64,000 bases of DNA from an uncultured Collinsella sp. (GTDB taxonomy: Bacteria > Actinomycetota > Coriobacteriia > Coriobacteriales > Coriobacteriaceae), in the NCBI GenBank assembly GCA_934621295.1, contig CAKTVB010000003.1, positions 186,001 through 250,000 of the forward strand, read 5' to 3'. The position numbers and the translations under genes are program-made. The notes beneath the pieces were generated by a model, which ran no database searches, had not been told where the DNA came from, and saw only the letters and a program-made list of their open reading frames with translations. Positions within the stretch are counted from its first letter, which is position 1, and each line of letters starts with the position of its first letter. This document shows, one piece after another, positions 9,387 to 17,271 of the stretch.

Positions 9387-9472
9387 GGTATACCACCTTG
9401 GGTCTCAATTGACTGCCTAGACTATACCGCAAGCCCCTCGATGCTATACCGCGTTGATGCTTGATGGAAAAC

Positions 9473-9500
9473 TTAACGCACCGCTCAAAATACGCTATCC
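9473..9500 (+). promoter_or_regulatory. Possible promoter for the CHAP protein gene
   Basis: TTAACG (9473-9478), 16 bases, then TATCCT (9495-9500), about 55 bases upstream of the chosen start. This is consensus matching only. Confidence 0.3.
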
Positions 9501-9553
9501 TAGATACACATATAGCGCTTTCGACATATACACGAACAACAACTGGAGAACAT

Positions 9554-10798
9554 ATGTCACAGCATCCGCGCACTGGCGATGGAGCACGAGCCAACGCCAA
9601 GTACGTTAAATCCACTTCATACATCTCGTACGGCATGACGCGCCGCGAAGCACTCAAGTTCGCCTTTGGCGCCGTTACCGCCGCTGTGCTCTATGGCATC
9701 CCCCGCACCGCCTCGGCTGCATCGGCCACCAAAGAAACCACCGACGCCCTCAACGATGCCCAAGCGAAGTACAACGAGGTCCAATCCCAGCTCAACGCCA
9801 TCGCCAGCGAATACCAGGCGCTTGCCGAGGAGCTCAACAAGACCATGGGCGACATCGAGTCGGTGCAAAACGACATCGATGCCACGCAGGCGGAAATCGA
9901 GAAAAAGCAAGAAGAACTTGAGCAAAAGCAGAGCACCCTTTCCGCTCGCGTGAGCGAAAGCTACAAAAGCGGCGGCAACGACACGCTGACCCTCCTGCTC
10001 TCCTCCTCTTCTTTTGACGAGCTTATCTCAAACGTGTACTACCTCGACAAGATGAACGAACGCGACCGCGCGACCATCACTGAGATTCAGGAAATTCAGG
10101 ACGAGCTCGCTTCGAAGAAAGAGGAACTCGAGAATCAGAAGAGCGATCTTGAGGCGCTGAAGGATGAGCAAACTCAAAAGCTCAACGAGATGAGCGCCAA
10201 GAAGGATGAGGTTCAAACCGTTCTTGATGGCCTGGACTCCGACGTCAAGGAACTCATGGCTAAACGCGATGCCGAGCTGCTCGCTTCCCAGCAAGACGAA
10301 GAGGCCGCTCGCAAGCGCGCGGAAGAAGCAAAGAAAGCCCAGCAGTCGGGCGGTGGCTCCGGCAGCAGCAGCTCGGGCAGCAGTGGCTCCGGCAGTGCCG
10401 GTACGGGCGGCGGCGGTACGGGCTCCGCTTCGAAGGTCGTCTACTGGGCGCAGCATACCCCCTCTCCCGGCGCCGGCTTGTGCGCCTGGTGGGTAGCAGA
10501 CGTCTTTTGCAACGCAGGCCTGGGCAATGTGCCGGGCAACGCTTGCGACATGTACGCCAACTACTGCTTTAGCTCCAATCGCAGCAATCTGAAGACCGGC
10601 ATGATCATCGCCGTTTCCTCGCATCCCTTCACCAGCGCCGGCGCCATCTACGGCCACGTGGGAATCTATGTGGGCGGCGGCACCGTCATGGACAACATCG
10701 GCTATATTCGCACCTGCAGCGCCGATTACTGGATCAACTTCTACAACACCACCGTCACGCCCCGCTGGGGCTGGGCAAAGGGCATCGTGCTGTCCTAA
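9554..10798 (+). CDS. Secreted coiled-coil protein with C-terminal CHAP/NlpC-P60-like amidase domain
   Basis: Predicted exported peptidoglycan hydrolase of 414 residues. Start ATG 9554 is chosen for its GGAG and not the longer upstream frame. The export signal has a twin-arginine flavour (TRREALKFAFGAV, cleavage near RTASA). About 55-270 is a long charged coiled coil rich in Glu/Lys/Gln, like PcsB, CwlO and RipA regulatory arms. A Gly/Ser linker (about 275-300) leads to a roughly 115-residue catalytic domain with GAGLCAWWV (Cys310) and YGHVGIYVGGG (His368), matching a Cys-His pair. CHAP versus NlpC/P60 is not settled. Division-linked wall cutting is inferred from the coiled-coil architecture. 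Confidence 0.8.
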   Translation: MSQHPRTGDGARANAKYVKSTSYISYGMTRREALKFAFGAVTAAVLYGIPRTASAASATKETTDALNDAQAKYNEVQSQLNAIASEYQALAEELNKTMGDIESVQNDIDATQAEIEKKQEELEQKQSTLSARVSESYKSGGNDTLTLLLSSSSFDELISNVYYLDKMNERDRATITEIQEIQDELASKKEELENQKSDLEALKDEQTQKLNEMSAKKDEVQTVLDGLDSDVKELMAKRDAELLASQQDEEAARKRAEEAKKAQQSGGGSGSSSSGSSGSGSAGTGGGGTGSASKVVYWAQHTPSPGAGLCAWWVADVFCNAGLGNVPGNACDMYANYCFSSNRSNLKTGMIIAVSSHPFTSAGAIYGHVGIYVGGGTVMDNIGYIRTCSADYWINFYNTTVTPRWGWAKGIVLS

Positions 10799-10829
10799 CG
10801 CCACTACCCAGCCCGTTGTTTCGCCCTTT

Positions 10830-10857
10830 AACCGGTCGCCTACGCGGCCGGTTTTTT
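10830..10857 (+). terminator. Rho-independent terminator after the CHAP protein gene
   Basis: ACCGGTCGC pairs with GCGGCCGGT (one G-U) around CTAC, followed by six T. Confidence 0.88.
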
Positions 10858-10911
10858 CATGCCATAACGCAGTGGTTACCCCACCCCCGCAAAACGATTG
10901 GACCAGTGTTC

Positions 10912-10917
10912 TATACT
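10912..10917 (+). promoter_or_regulatory. Possible -10 element of galE
   Basis: TATACT lies 37 bases before the galE start. No convincing -35 is visible at 16-18 bases, so support is weak. Confidence 0.3.
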
Positions 10918-10953
10918 GATTGGCATGACACCCATATCCGGAAGGAGACATGC

Positions 10954-12015
10954 ATGTCCCAAATGCTCGAGCCGCAGGATACCTGCGTGCTGGTAACCGG
11001 CGGCGCCGGCTTTATCGGCTCCCATACCGTTGTCGAGCTGCTTAATTGCAACTATCAGGTCGTTATCGTCGATGACCTTTCCAATGCAAGCGAGGTCGCC
11101 GTATCGCGCGTGCGTCAGATCGTCGGGGACGAAAAAGCCAAGAATCTCACCTTCTATAAGGCAAACGTACTCGACCGCGATGCGATGGAGAAGATCTTCA
11201 CTGACCACAAGATCGACCGCGTCATCCACTTCGCCGGTTTTAAGGCCGTGGGCGAATCGGTGACCAAACCCATCGAGTACTATCACAACAACATCGAGAA
11301 CACCCTGGTGCTCGTGGACGTCATGCGCAACCATGGCTGCAAGTCCATCGTGTTCTCCAGTTCTTCCACCGTCTATGGCGACCCCGACAGCCTGCCCCTC
11401 ACCGAGCAGAGCCCCAAGAAGAGCGCCACCAACCCGTATGGCTGGACCAAGTGGATGATTGAGCAGATCCTCACCGACCTCCACACGGCAGACCCCGAGT
11501 GGAACGTCGTGCTGCTGCGCTACTTCAACCCCATCGGTGCGCACCCCTCGGGCCTCATCGGCGAGGACCCCAAGGGTATCCCCAACAATCTGGTGCCGTA
11601 CGTGGCACAGGTTGCCGTAGGCAAGCGCGAGGCCGTGCAGGTGTTTGGCAACGATTACCCCACCCCCGACGGCACCGGCGTGCGCGACTACATCCACGTA
11701 TGCGACCTTGCTTCCGGCCATGTTTCGGCCCTGCGCTGGATGAACGGCCGCGAGGGCGTCGAGATATTTAACCTGGGCACCGGCACCGGTAGCTCGGTTC
11801 TCGACGTGATCCGCACCTTCTCCAAAGCCTGCGGCAAGGAGCTCCCCTATGTCATTCGCGAGCGCCGCGGAGGCGACATCGCCGCAAACTGGTGCGACGC
11901 CAGCAAGGCCGAGCGCGAGATGGGTTGGAAGGCTCAGTATGACCTCGCCGACATGTGCCGCGACTCCTGGAACTGGCAGTCCCACAACCCCAACGGCTTC
12001 GCCGACGCCGAGTAA
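10954..12015 (+). CDS. galE: UDP-glucose 4-epimerase GalE
   Basis: NAD-dependent short-chain dehydrogenase-fold enzyme interconverting UDP-glucose and UDP-galactose (Leloir pathway and glycan precursors). Start ATG 10954 follows AGGAG by six bases, and the longer frame upstream has no such site. Motifs are the Rossmann loop VTGGAGFIGSHT, FSSSSTVYGDP, the catalytic pair in PYGWTKW (Tyr162, Lys166), RYFNPIGAHPSG and RDYIHV. At 353 residues it has typical length. It is flanked by terminators on both sides, so it is probably monocistronic. Confidence 0.95.
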   Translation: MSQMLEPQDTCVLVTGGAGFIGSHTVVELLNCNYQVVIVDDLSNASEVAVSRVRQIVGDEKAKNLTFYKANVLDRDAMEKIFTDHKIDRVIHFAGFKAVGESVTKPIEYYHNNIENTLVLVDVMRNHGCKSIVFSSSSTVYGDPDSLPLTEQSPKKSATNPYGWTKWMIEQILTDLHTADPEWNVVLLRYFNPIGAHPSGLIGEDPKGIPNNLVPYVAQVAVGKREAVQVFGNDYPTPDGTGVRDYIHVCDLASGHVSALRWMNGREGVEIFNLGTGTGSSVLDVIRTFSKACGKELPYVIRERRGGDIAANWCDASKAEREMGWKAQYDLADMCRDSWNWQSHNPNGFADAE

Positions 12016-12030
12016 TCAAACGCATTCGAC

Positions 12031-12070
12031 GTGGGGCAAATTCCATACGAGGGATTTGCCCCACATTTTA
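12031..12070 (+). terminator. Rho-independent terminator after galE
   Basis: GTGGGGCAAATTCC pairs with GGGATTTGCCCCAC (one mismatched or wobble position) around ATACGA, followed by ATTTTATTTG. Confidence 0.88.
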
Positions 12071-12120
12071 TTTGTTTCACCTGCTAGCGACCGGCACCCC
12101 TCACCCGAAAGAGCATTACC

Positions 12121-13140
12121 GTGCAGAGTTCCTTCACCGAGTTCCTAAGCGCCCATCTCAACGAGATCAACGCCTATCTGGATACGTACTTTCGTCACCA
12201 GACCGATAGCGCCGATATCGAGCGATACCTATATGCGCCCCTCGGCCACTACTCAGCAAACGCGGGAAAACGCCATCGACCGCTCATCTGCATGCTCGCC
12301 TGTCGCGCAGTAGGCGGTGACTGGAACCGTGCGGCAACCTGCGCCGCCGCGATCGAGCATTTCCAGACCGGAGCGCTCATCCACGACGATATCGCTGACA
12401 ACGGACAGCTCCGCCGTGGTGAACCATGTCTTCACATCACCGAAGGCGAGGGCATCGCCATCAACTGCGGTGACTACGCGCTCATGCTCGTTAGCGCTGC
12501 CGTTGCAAATGACCCCGACCTGGATGCGCCCCTCAAGGTGCGCCTCATCCAGGAACTCACCGCCATGACGGCCCGGACTATCGAAGGCCAGGCGCTGGAT
12601 CTGGGCTGGGTGCGCGACGGTCGCTTTGACCTGAGCATCGAAGACTACCTCACCATGGCCACACACAAGACGGCGTTTTACAGCGGCGCCACCCCGCTTG
12701 CCTGCGGAGCCATCATCGGCGGCGGCAGCGAGGAGCAGATTTCCGCCCTGCGCACCTTTGGCCTGCACACCGGCCTGGCGTTCCAGATTCAGGACGATCT
12801 GCTTAATCTGGTGGGTAAAAAAGAGGCGCGCAACAAGGACTTTCGTTGCGACATCACCGAGGGCAAGCGCACCTTGGTAGCCGTCCACGCCCTCAACTAT
12901 GCCGACGACGCCTCGCACGATGAGTTGATGGATATCCTTACGAGCGGAACCACCGACCCCGATCGCCTGGACCGCGCCGTTCAGATCTTCGAGCGCACGG
13001 GCGCTATCGCATATGCGCATTCTTACTCGCTCGATCTTACCGCGCACGCCAAAGCCGCGCTGGAAAGCGTCGAACTCGACCCTCAGTGCAAGGACCTGCT
13101 TTTGGGCATGGCAGATTTCTTTGTCGAACGCCTGAACTAA
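12121..13140 (+). CDS. Polyprenyl (geranylgeranyl/farnesyl-type) diphosphate synthase
   Basis: trans-Prenyltransferase of the IspA/IspB family that condenses IPP with allylic diphosphates. Motifs are GKRHRP near the N-terminus, the first aspartate-rich motif DDIADNGQLRRG, the segment EGQALDL, THKTAFYSG, and the second aspartate-rich region FQIQDDLLNLVG, where the last Asp of DDxxD is Asn. Chain length cannot be read from sequence, and it may supply lipid carrier or quinone side chains. Start GTG 12121 has only a weak GAAAGAG. Its stop overlaps by four bases a small gene on the other strand. Confidence 0.88.
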   Translation: MQSSFTEFLSAHLNEINAYLDTYFRHQTDSADIERYLYAPLGHYSANAGKRHRPLICMLACRAVGGDWNRAATCAAAIEHFQTGALIHDDIADNGQLRRGEPCLHITEGEGIAINCGDYALMLVSAAVANDPDLDAPLKVRLIQELTAMTARTIEGQALDLGWVRDGRFDLSIEDYLTMATHKTAFYSGATPLACGAIIGGGSEEQISALRTFGLHTGLAFQIQDDLLNLVGKKEARNKDFRCDITEGKRTLVAVHALNYADDASHDELMDILTSGTTDPDRLDRAVQIFERTGAIAYAHSYSLDLTAHAKAALESVELDPQCKDLLLGMADFFVERLN

Positions 13141-13280
13141 AGGTAAAGGACAACGAGGACAACAGCCAGCACAGCGAACAGCGCGATGGACGCTAGGGCA
13201 GCACGGTCTTGCAGCAGCGGAACAACGTCTGCCTTCGTGCCATCGTCCATCGTCAATACCTCGCCCCATGCATCGCTCAT
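13137..13280 (-). CDS. 47-residue single-pass membrane protein, unknown function
   Basis: A short frame on the minus strand starts at ATG 13280 behind an excellent AGGGAGG seven bases upstream. It stops at TAG 13137-13139, tail to tail with the prenyltransferase gene. The protein begins MSDAWGEVLTMDDGTK. It has a soluble N-terminal half with acidic residues and one C-terminal membrane helix (about 29-46, ASIALFAVLAVVLVVLYL). The strong ribosome site, sensible codon use and tail-anchored layout argue that it is real. I recognise no family. A role as a small regulatory membrane peptide is only a possibility. Confidence 0.65.
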   Translation of the reverse strand: MSDAWGEVLTMDDGTKADVVPLLQDRAALASIALFAVLAVVLVVLYL

Positions 13281-13511
13281 AGTGCATCCTCCCTCTTGGT
13301 CGTGTTTTCTTTAGGCTATGGGACAGATGACAAGAGAGCGTAAAGAGCACCCGAATGTTTTGTTAGGCTCGCGCCGAACGGGCGCTTATGGTTTTGTGCG
13401 CGTGCGCATGCTGCAAATGTCGTGCGACTCAGCGCGCAACTCGTTAACTTGATACACTGATGGGTAACTTTGAACGCAGACCGTCCATAGACGGCTCGCG
13501 CCATATTGCAT

Positions 13512-14432
13512 ATGAAAGGGGTTCTTTTGGATCCGATTACAAAGGGCATGCAAGGACCCGCAGTCGAAGATATTCAAACGCGCCTGATTGGCCTGGGCTT
13601 TACCATCGACGAACAGGAATGCGCGCAAAAGCTCTACGGAGATACGACCGCGTGCGCCGTGGCGTCGTTTCGCGTCACCTCGGGCCTCGATGCCCTGGGC
13701 GATGTCGACATCATTTGTTGGAGCGCATTGGTAGATGCCTCGTATAAACTGGGCGACCGCACACTTTACCTGCGTCTCCCCAACTTCCATGGCGCCGACG
13801 TCATCGCCCTGCAGCAGGCTTTGAACGCCTTGGGCTTTGGCTGCGGCGATGTCGATGGTTATTTTGGTCCGCATACCGAAAACGCCCTGCAGCAGTTCCA
13901 GGAAAACGTTGGCCTGTTTGCCGACGGCATGGCCTTCCAGGACACGTTCCGCTACATCAATCGCCTGCGCCACGTATGGGAGGGAAAACCCTCTGTTCTG
14001 GAAGCGGAAGAGCGCACCGGCTTTGCGCGCGCCGCAAATGTACTTGAGCACTATCGCATCGCGGTAAGCGGCCAGGATGCTATCGCCCGCAACATCGCTT
14101 CGCGCATGTGGAATATCGCCTCCGCCACAACGGAAAACAGCGGTATGGTGCTCAGCGAGGGCGAAGCTCCCGAGGGCATGGATTTGGTTCTTGAGCTCGC
14201 AAGCGACGAGCTCCCCGAGAGTGCCGAGCCGCGCCCCACTCTCACGCTCGCCCAGTGCAACAACCTTGCCAAGCGCATTAGCACCGCTTTTGAGGCCGCC
14301 GCATCAAAACCCGCGCATCTGCGCATCGAGCTCACCGGCCTTACGTGCTACAACGGCACGTTCACGTCAAGCGATGCGCAAACTCTTGCTGTGCGCATTC
14401 TCGATGGCGTTTGCGCTGCCTTGAGTGATTAG
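13512..14432 (+). CDS. Protein with two N-terminal peptidoglycan-binding (PG_binding_1) domains
   Basis: Residues about 8-70 (GMQGPAVEDIQTRLIGLGF) and 85-150 (GADVIALQQALNALGF, DGYFGPHTENALQQFQ) are two PG_binding_1 helical repeats. The remaining 150 residues form an Ala/Glu-rich domain I do not recognise. It ends TLAVRILDGVCAALSD and contains a Leu-Thr-Gly-Leu strand. There is no signal peptide, odd for a wall-binding module. The start is uncertain: ATG 13512 lacks a ribosome site, whereas TTG 13527 sits five bases after AAAGGGG and would give a protein starting MDPITKGMQGP. A GATACACT at 13461-13468 could be a -10. Confidence 0.75.
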   Translation: MKGVLLDPITKGMQGPAVEDIQTRLIGLGFTIDEQECAQKLYGDTTACAVASFRVTSGLDALGDVDIICWSALVDASYKLGDRTLYLRLPNFHGADVIALQQALNALGFGCGDVDGYFGPHTENALQQFQENVGLFADGMAFQDTFRYINRLRHVWEGKPSVLEAEERTGFARAANVLEHYRIAVSGQDAIARNIASRMWNIASATTENSGMVLSEGEAPEGMDLVLELASDELPESAEPRPTLTLAQCNNLAKRISTAFEAAASKPAHLRIELTGLTCYNGTFTSSDAQTLAVRILDGVCAALSD

Positions 14433-14469
14433 GTAAACTAGACGGGCTGCAATAGCAGCACGTCCGCAT

Positions 14470-14540
14470 TGGGGTATCGTCCAGCGGCAGGACCCCGGTT
14501 TTTGGTGCCGGTTACGGGGGTTCGAATCCCTCTACCCCAG
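14470..14540 (+). tRNA. tRNA-Gln (anticodon UUG)
   Basis: A full cloverleaf can be drawn. The acceptor TGGGGTA pairs with TACCCCA, and the D-stem GTCC pairs with GGAC. The anticodon stem CCGGT pairs with GCCGG around loop TTTTGGT (anticodon TTG). The T-arm is GGGGG-TTCGAAT-CCCTC and the discriminator is G. CCA is not encoded. It lies 37 bases after the peptidoglycan-binding gene. Confidence 0.95.
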
Positions 14541-14620
14541 CCCTTGTCTTATTGAGCCCCGGCCATGGCGCCGGGGCTTTTTGCTTTGAGACGGGGATTC
14601 GAACCCGCGAGGGTGCGGAG
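14523..14620 (+). repeat. 98-bp direct repeat, copy 1 (tRNA-Gln 3' end, terminator and flank)
   Basis: These bases recur at 14705-14802 with a 182-bp offset and no differences that I can see. The unit starts inside the T-loop of the tRNA, covers its last 18 bases and the terminator hairpin, and ends in GAGGGTGCGGAG. The 84 bases between copies (14621-14704) are extremely GC-rich and hold no gene. Confidence 0.9.
14555..14582 (+). terminator. Rho-independent terminator after tRNA-Gln
   Basis: A perfect AGCCCCGGC / GCCGGGGCT stem, short loop, then TTTTT. A second identical copy lies at 14737-14764 in the duplicated unit. Confidence 0.9.
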
Positions 14621-14704
14621 CCGCGCGAACGCGCGAGCGTTGGCCGGCGGAGCACGCAAGGGCGCGACAGCGCCCGCAGCGGACCGGGCGGCGCCAGCCG
14701 CACG

Positions 14705-14802
14705 CGAATCCCTCTACCCCAGCCCTTGTCTTATTGAGCCCCGGCCATGGCGCCGGGGCTTTTTGCTTTGAGACGGGGATTCGAACCCGCGAGGGTGCGG
14801 AG
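14705..14802 (+). repeat. 98-bp direct repeat, copy 2 (truncated tRNA-Gln 3' end)
   Basis: Second copy of the 14523-14620 unit. It carries only the last 18 bases of tRNA-Gln, so it is not a functional tRNA. It resembles the displaced half of a tRNA-type attachment site or a tandem duplication. The 207 bases after it, up to the tex start at 15010, contain no gene I can support. Confidence 0.9.
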
Positions 14803-15009
14803 TTTAGCTCACTTTCCTCAAGAATACGAACGAAGCGAGCACGGTAAACAGCGGGTTCGCGCCAAATGCCCCGCTTTTCGCAACGGCCAATTTGTTTGAG
14901 GCATTTTGAAGAGCCGCCAAGGGGCAATTACTCTAAACCGTCAGCGTCGCGTGCAATGGTATCCTTGTTGGCCCATTGCTCAAACGCACCAACGAACGCT
15001 AGGAGTCCT

Positions 15010-17163
15010 ATGGATCTCATCGCCCAGCTTGCTCGCGAGCTCAGCCTCAAAGCCGCCGACGTCGACGCAGCCGTCAAACTCATCGACGAGGGAAACACCA
15101 TCCCCTTTATCGCCCGCTACCGCAAAGAAGCGACCGGCGGCATGGATGACGTCGCCCTCCGCGCGCTCAACGAACGCTTGGGATACCTGCGCAACCTTGA
15201 GCAGCGCAAAGAGGACGTCATCGTACTCATCAACGCTCAAGGAAAACTCACGCCCGAGCTCGAGCAACAGATCCGTGAAGCAGAACAGCTTCAGCGTGTC
15301 GAAGACCTCTACAAGCCCTATCGCAAGAAGCGCATGACGCGCGCTCAGAAGGCTCGCGAGGCGGGGCTTGAGCCGCTTGCCAACATGATCATCATGCAAG
15401 CAAACCCCAAGGGCGGAGGCTCCGCCATCGATGCCGCCGCAGCATACATCAATGAGGAAGCCGGCTTCGACACCGCCGAAAAAGCCCTTGCGGGCGCCTC
15501 AGATATCGTTGCCGAGATTCTCGCCGAAGACCCCGAGAACGTCGCCGACCTGCGTGCCTTTACCCAAAACACCGCCGATATCGTTGTTGAGGCCACCGAC
15601 CCCACCGAAAAGACCCCGTACGAGCCCTATTATGCCTACGACGAGCCGCTACGCCGCATCCCCAATCACCGTATCCTCGCCATCGACCGCGGTGAGCGCG
15701 AGGGGAAGCTGCGCGTTCGCGTGAATGTCGATAGCCAGGCAGCTGTTTCGCGCCTGGGAAGCCGTTGGCCGCGTCGTCAGGGCGTTTTCGCCCCCATATT
15801 CGACGCCGCCATCGCCGATGGCTACAAGCGCCTCATGGCACCTTCTCTTGAGCGCGAGGCCCGCGCCAAGCTCACCGTGCGTGCCCAAGCCGACGCCATC
15901 AACGTGTTCGCCAAGAATCTCGAAGGCCTGCTCTCCGCTCGACCGGTTCGCGGCGCGCGCGTGCTGGCACTCGATCCCGGCTATCGTACTGGCTGTAAGA
16001 TCGCCGTCATGGACGAAACCGGCAAGCTGCTCGACCACGGCGTTGTCTATCCCACCAAGCCGCGCCATGACGTTGCCGGCACCAAGCGCGAGCTGGCGCG
16101 CCTGGTCAAAAAGGACAAGGTCAACACCATTGTTATCGGCAACGGCACGGCAAGTCGCGAGACCGAGGAAGTCGTGAGCGAGTTTATCTCCGAGCAGGCG
16201 CCCGAGCTTCGCTATACCATCGTCAACGAGGCGGGAGCTTCGGTTTACTCGGCATCCGAGCTGGCGAGCCAGGAGTATCCCGGCCTCGACGTCACGGTGC
16301 GCGGTGCCCTCAGCCTGGGCCATCGTCTGCAAGACCCCCTGGCCGAACTCGTCAAGATTCCGCCCCAGTCCATCGGCGTCGGCCAGTACCAGCATGACCT
16401 CGATCAAGCCGAGCTTTCGTACTCACTGGGCAATGTTGTGGAAGACGTTGTCAACCGCGTGGGCGTCGATGTAAACACCGCAAGCACGAGCCTGCTGGGT
16501 TATGTGTCTGGCATCACGCCAACCGTCGCCCGCAACATCGTCGCCTACCGCGAGGAAAACGGCCCCTTCACCGACCGCGCGCAGCTCAAGAAGGTCTCGA
16601 AACTCGGCCCCAAGGCGTATCTCAACGCCGCGGGATTCCTTCGCATCGCAGATGGCAAAAATCCGCTCGATGCCACAAGCGTCCACCCCGAAAGCTACGC
16701 TGTCGCCAACGAGGTGCTCAAGCGCGCAGGGGTTAAGGCCGACGAGCTCAAGCGCGGCGGCATCCCGGATATCGAGCGACGCGTGGGTAGCATCGGCGAG
16801 ATCGCCGGAGAGCTCGGCTGCGGCATCTTGACCCTTATCGATATCATCGACGAGCTCAAAAAGCCCGGCCGCGACCCGCGCGACGATGCCCCCGAGGTTG
16901 TCTTTAGCCGCTCGGCCCTCTCTATCGACGACCTAGAGACGGGCATGAAACTCAAGGGCACGGTGCGCAATGTCGTGGACTTTGGCGCGTTTGTCGACAT
17001 CGGTGTGCATCAAGACGGTCTGGTGCATATCTCCAAGATGGCCAACCGCTTTGTAAAACACCCCAGCGATGTCGTTCGCGTTGGCGACACCGTCGATGTA
17101 TGGGTCGAGAAGGTCGACCGTGATCGCAAGAAGATCTCGCTCAGCATGGTTGAGCCTCGATAG
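15010..17163 (+). CDS. tex: Tex-family RNA-binding transcription accessory protein
   Basis: A 717-residue cytosolic nucleic-acid-binding protein. Start ATG 15010 has AGGAG five bases upstream, and the longer frame starting near 14866 is rejected. Order of domains: helical Tex N-terminal region with FIARYRKEATGGMDD, YqgF/RNase H-like fold (ALDPGYRTGCKIAVMD), helix-hairpin-helix module (VGVDVNTAS, SKLGPKAYLNAAGFLRI), and a C-terminal S1 domain (GTVRNVVDFGAFVDIGVHQDGLVHIS). Length and order match Tex/YhgF proteins that affect transcription and toxin expression in other bacteria. It is isolated on the plus strand. Confidence 0.95.
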   Translation: MDLIAQLARELSLKAADVDAAVKLIDEGNTIPFIARYRKEATGGMDDVALRALNERLGYLRNLEQRKEDVIVLINAQGKLTPELEQQIREAEQLQRVEDLYKPYRKKRMTRAQKAREAGLEPLANMIIMQANPKGGGSAIDAAAAYINEEAGFDTAEKALAGASDIVAEILAEDPENVADLRAFTQNTADIVVEATDPTEKTPYEPYYAYDEPLRRIPNHRILAIDRGEREGKLRVRVNVDSQAAVSRLGSRWPRRQGVFAPIFDAAIADGYKRLMAPSLEREARAKLTVRAQADAINVFAKNLEGLLSARPVRGARVLALDPGYRTGCKIAVMDETGKLLDHGVVYPTKPRHDVAGTKRELARLVKKDKVNTIVIGNGTASRETEEVVSEFISEQAPELRYTIVNEAGASVYSASELASQEYPGLDVTVRGALSLGHRLQDPLAELVKIPPQSIGVGQYQHDLDQAELSYSLGNVVEDVVNRVGVDVNTASTSLLGYVSGITPTVARNIVAYREENGPFTDRAQLKKVSKLGPKAYLNAAGFLRIADGKNPLDATSVHPESYAVANEVLKRAGVKADELKRGGIPDIERRVGSIGEIAGELGCGILTLIDIIDELKKPGRDPRDDAPEVVFSRSALSIDDLETGMKLKGTVRNVVDFGAFVDIGVHQDGLVHISKMANRFVKHPSDVVRVGDTVDVWVEKVDRDRKKISLSMVEPR

Positions 17164-17171
17164 CAAAAGTC

Positions 17172-17215
17172 AAGGCGCCCGCACTGCAGTTCAGTTTGCA
17201 GCGCGGGCGCCTTTT
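17172..17215 (+). terminator. Rho-independent terminator after tex
   Basis: AAGGCGCCCGC pairs with GCGGGCGCCTT with an inner CTGCA/TGCAG extension, then CTTTTA. Confidence 0.85.
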
Positions 17216-17231
17216 ATGAAGGGCTTATGAA

Positions 17232-17269
17232 AATGTGACAAAATAAACCTGTCGACTTTTTGTCACATT
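17232..17269 (-). terminator. AT-rich hairpin ending the Toprim-protein gene
   Basis: AATGTGACAAAA and TTTTGTCACATT form a 12-bp dyad with a 14-base loop just after the stop of the minus-strand gene. The minus-strand exit is TTTTC. It could also be a protein-binding palindrome. Confidence 0.55.
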
Positions 17270-17271
17270 GG

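Noticed and set aside
14532..14927. Minus-strand frame ending in peptides such as GVEGF and SRVRIP
   Set aside because: These are translations of tRNA T-arm sequence and its duplication, a common false gene pattern next to tRNAs.
14866..15009. N-terminal extension of tex
   Set aside because: The open frame extends upstream, but AGGAG sits directly before ATG 15010 and the extension has no Tex similarity.
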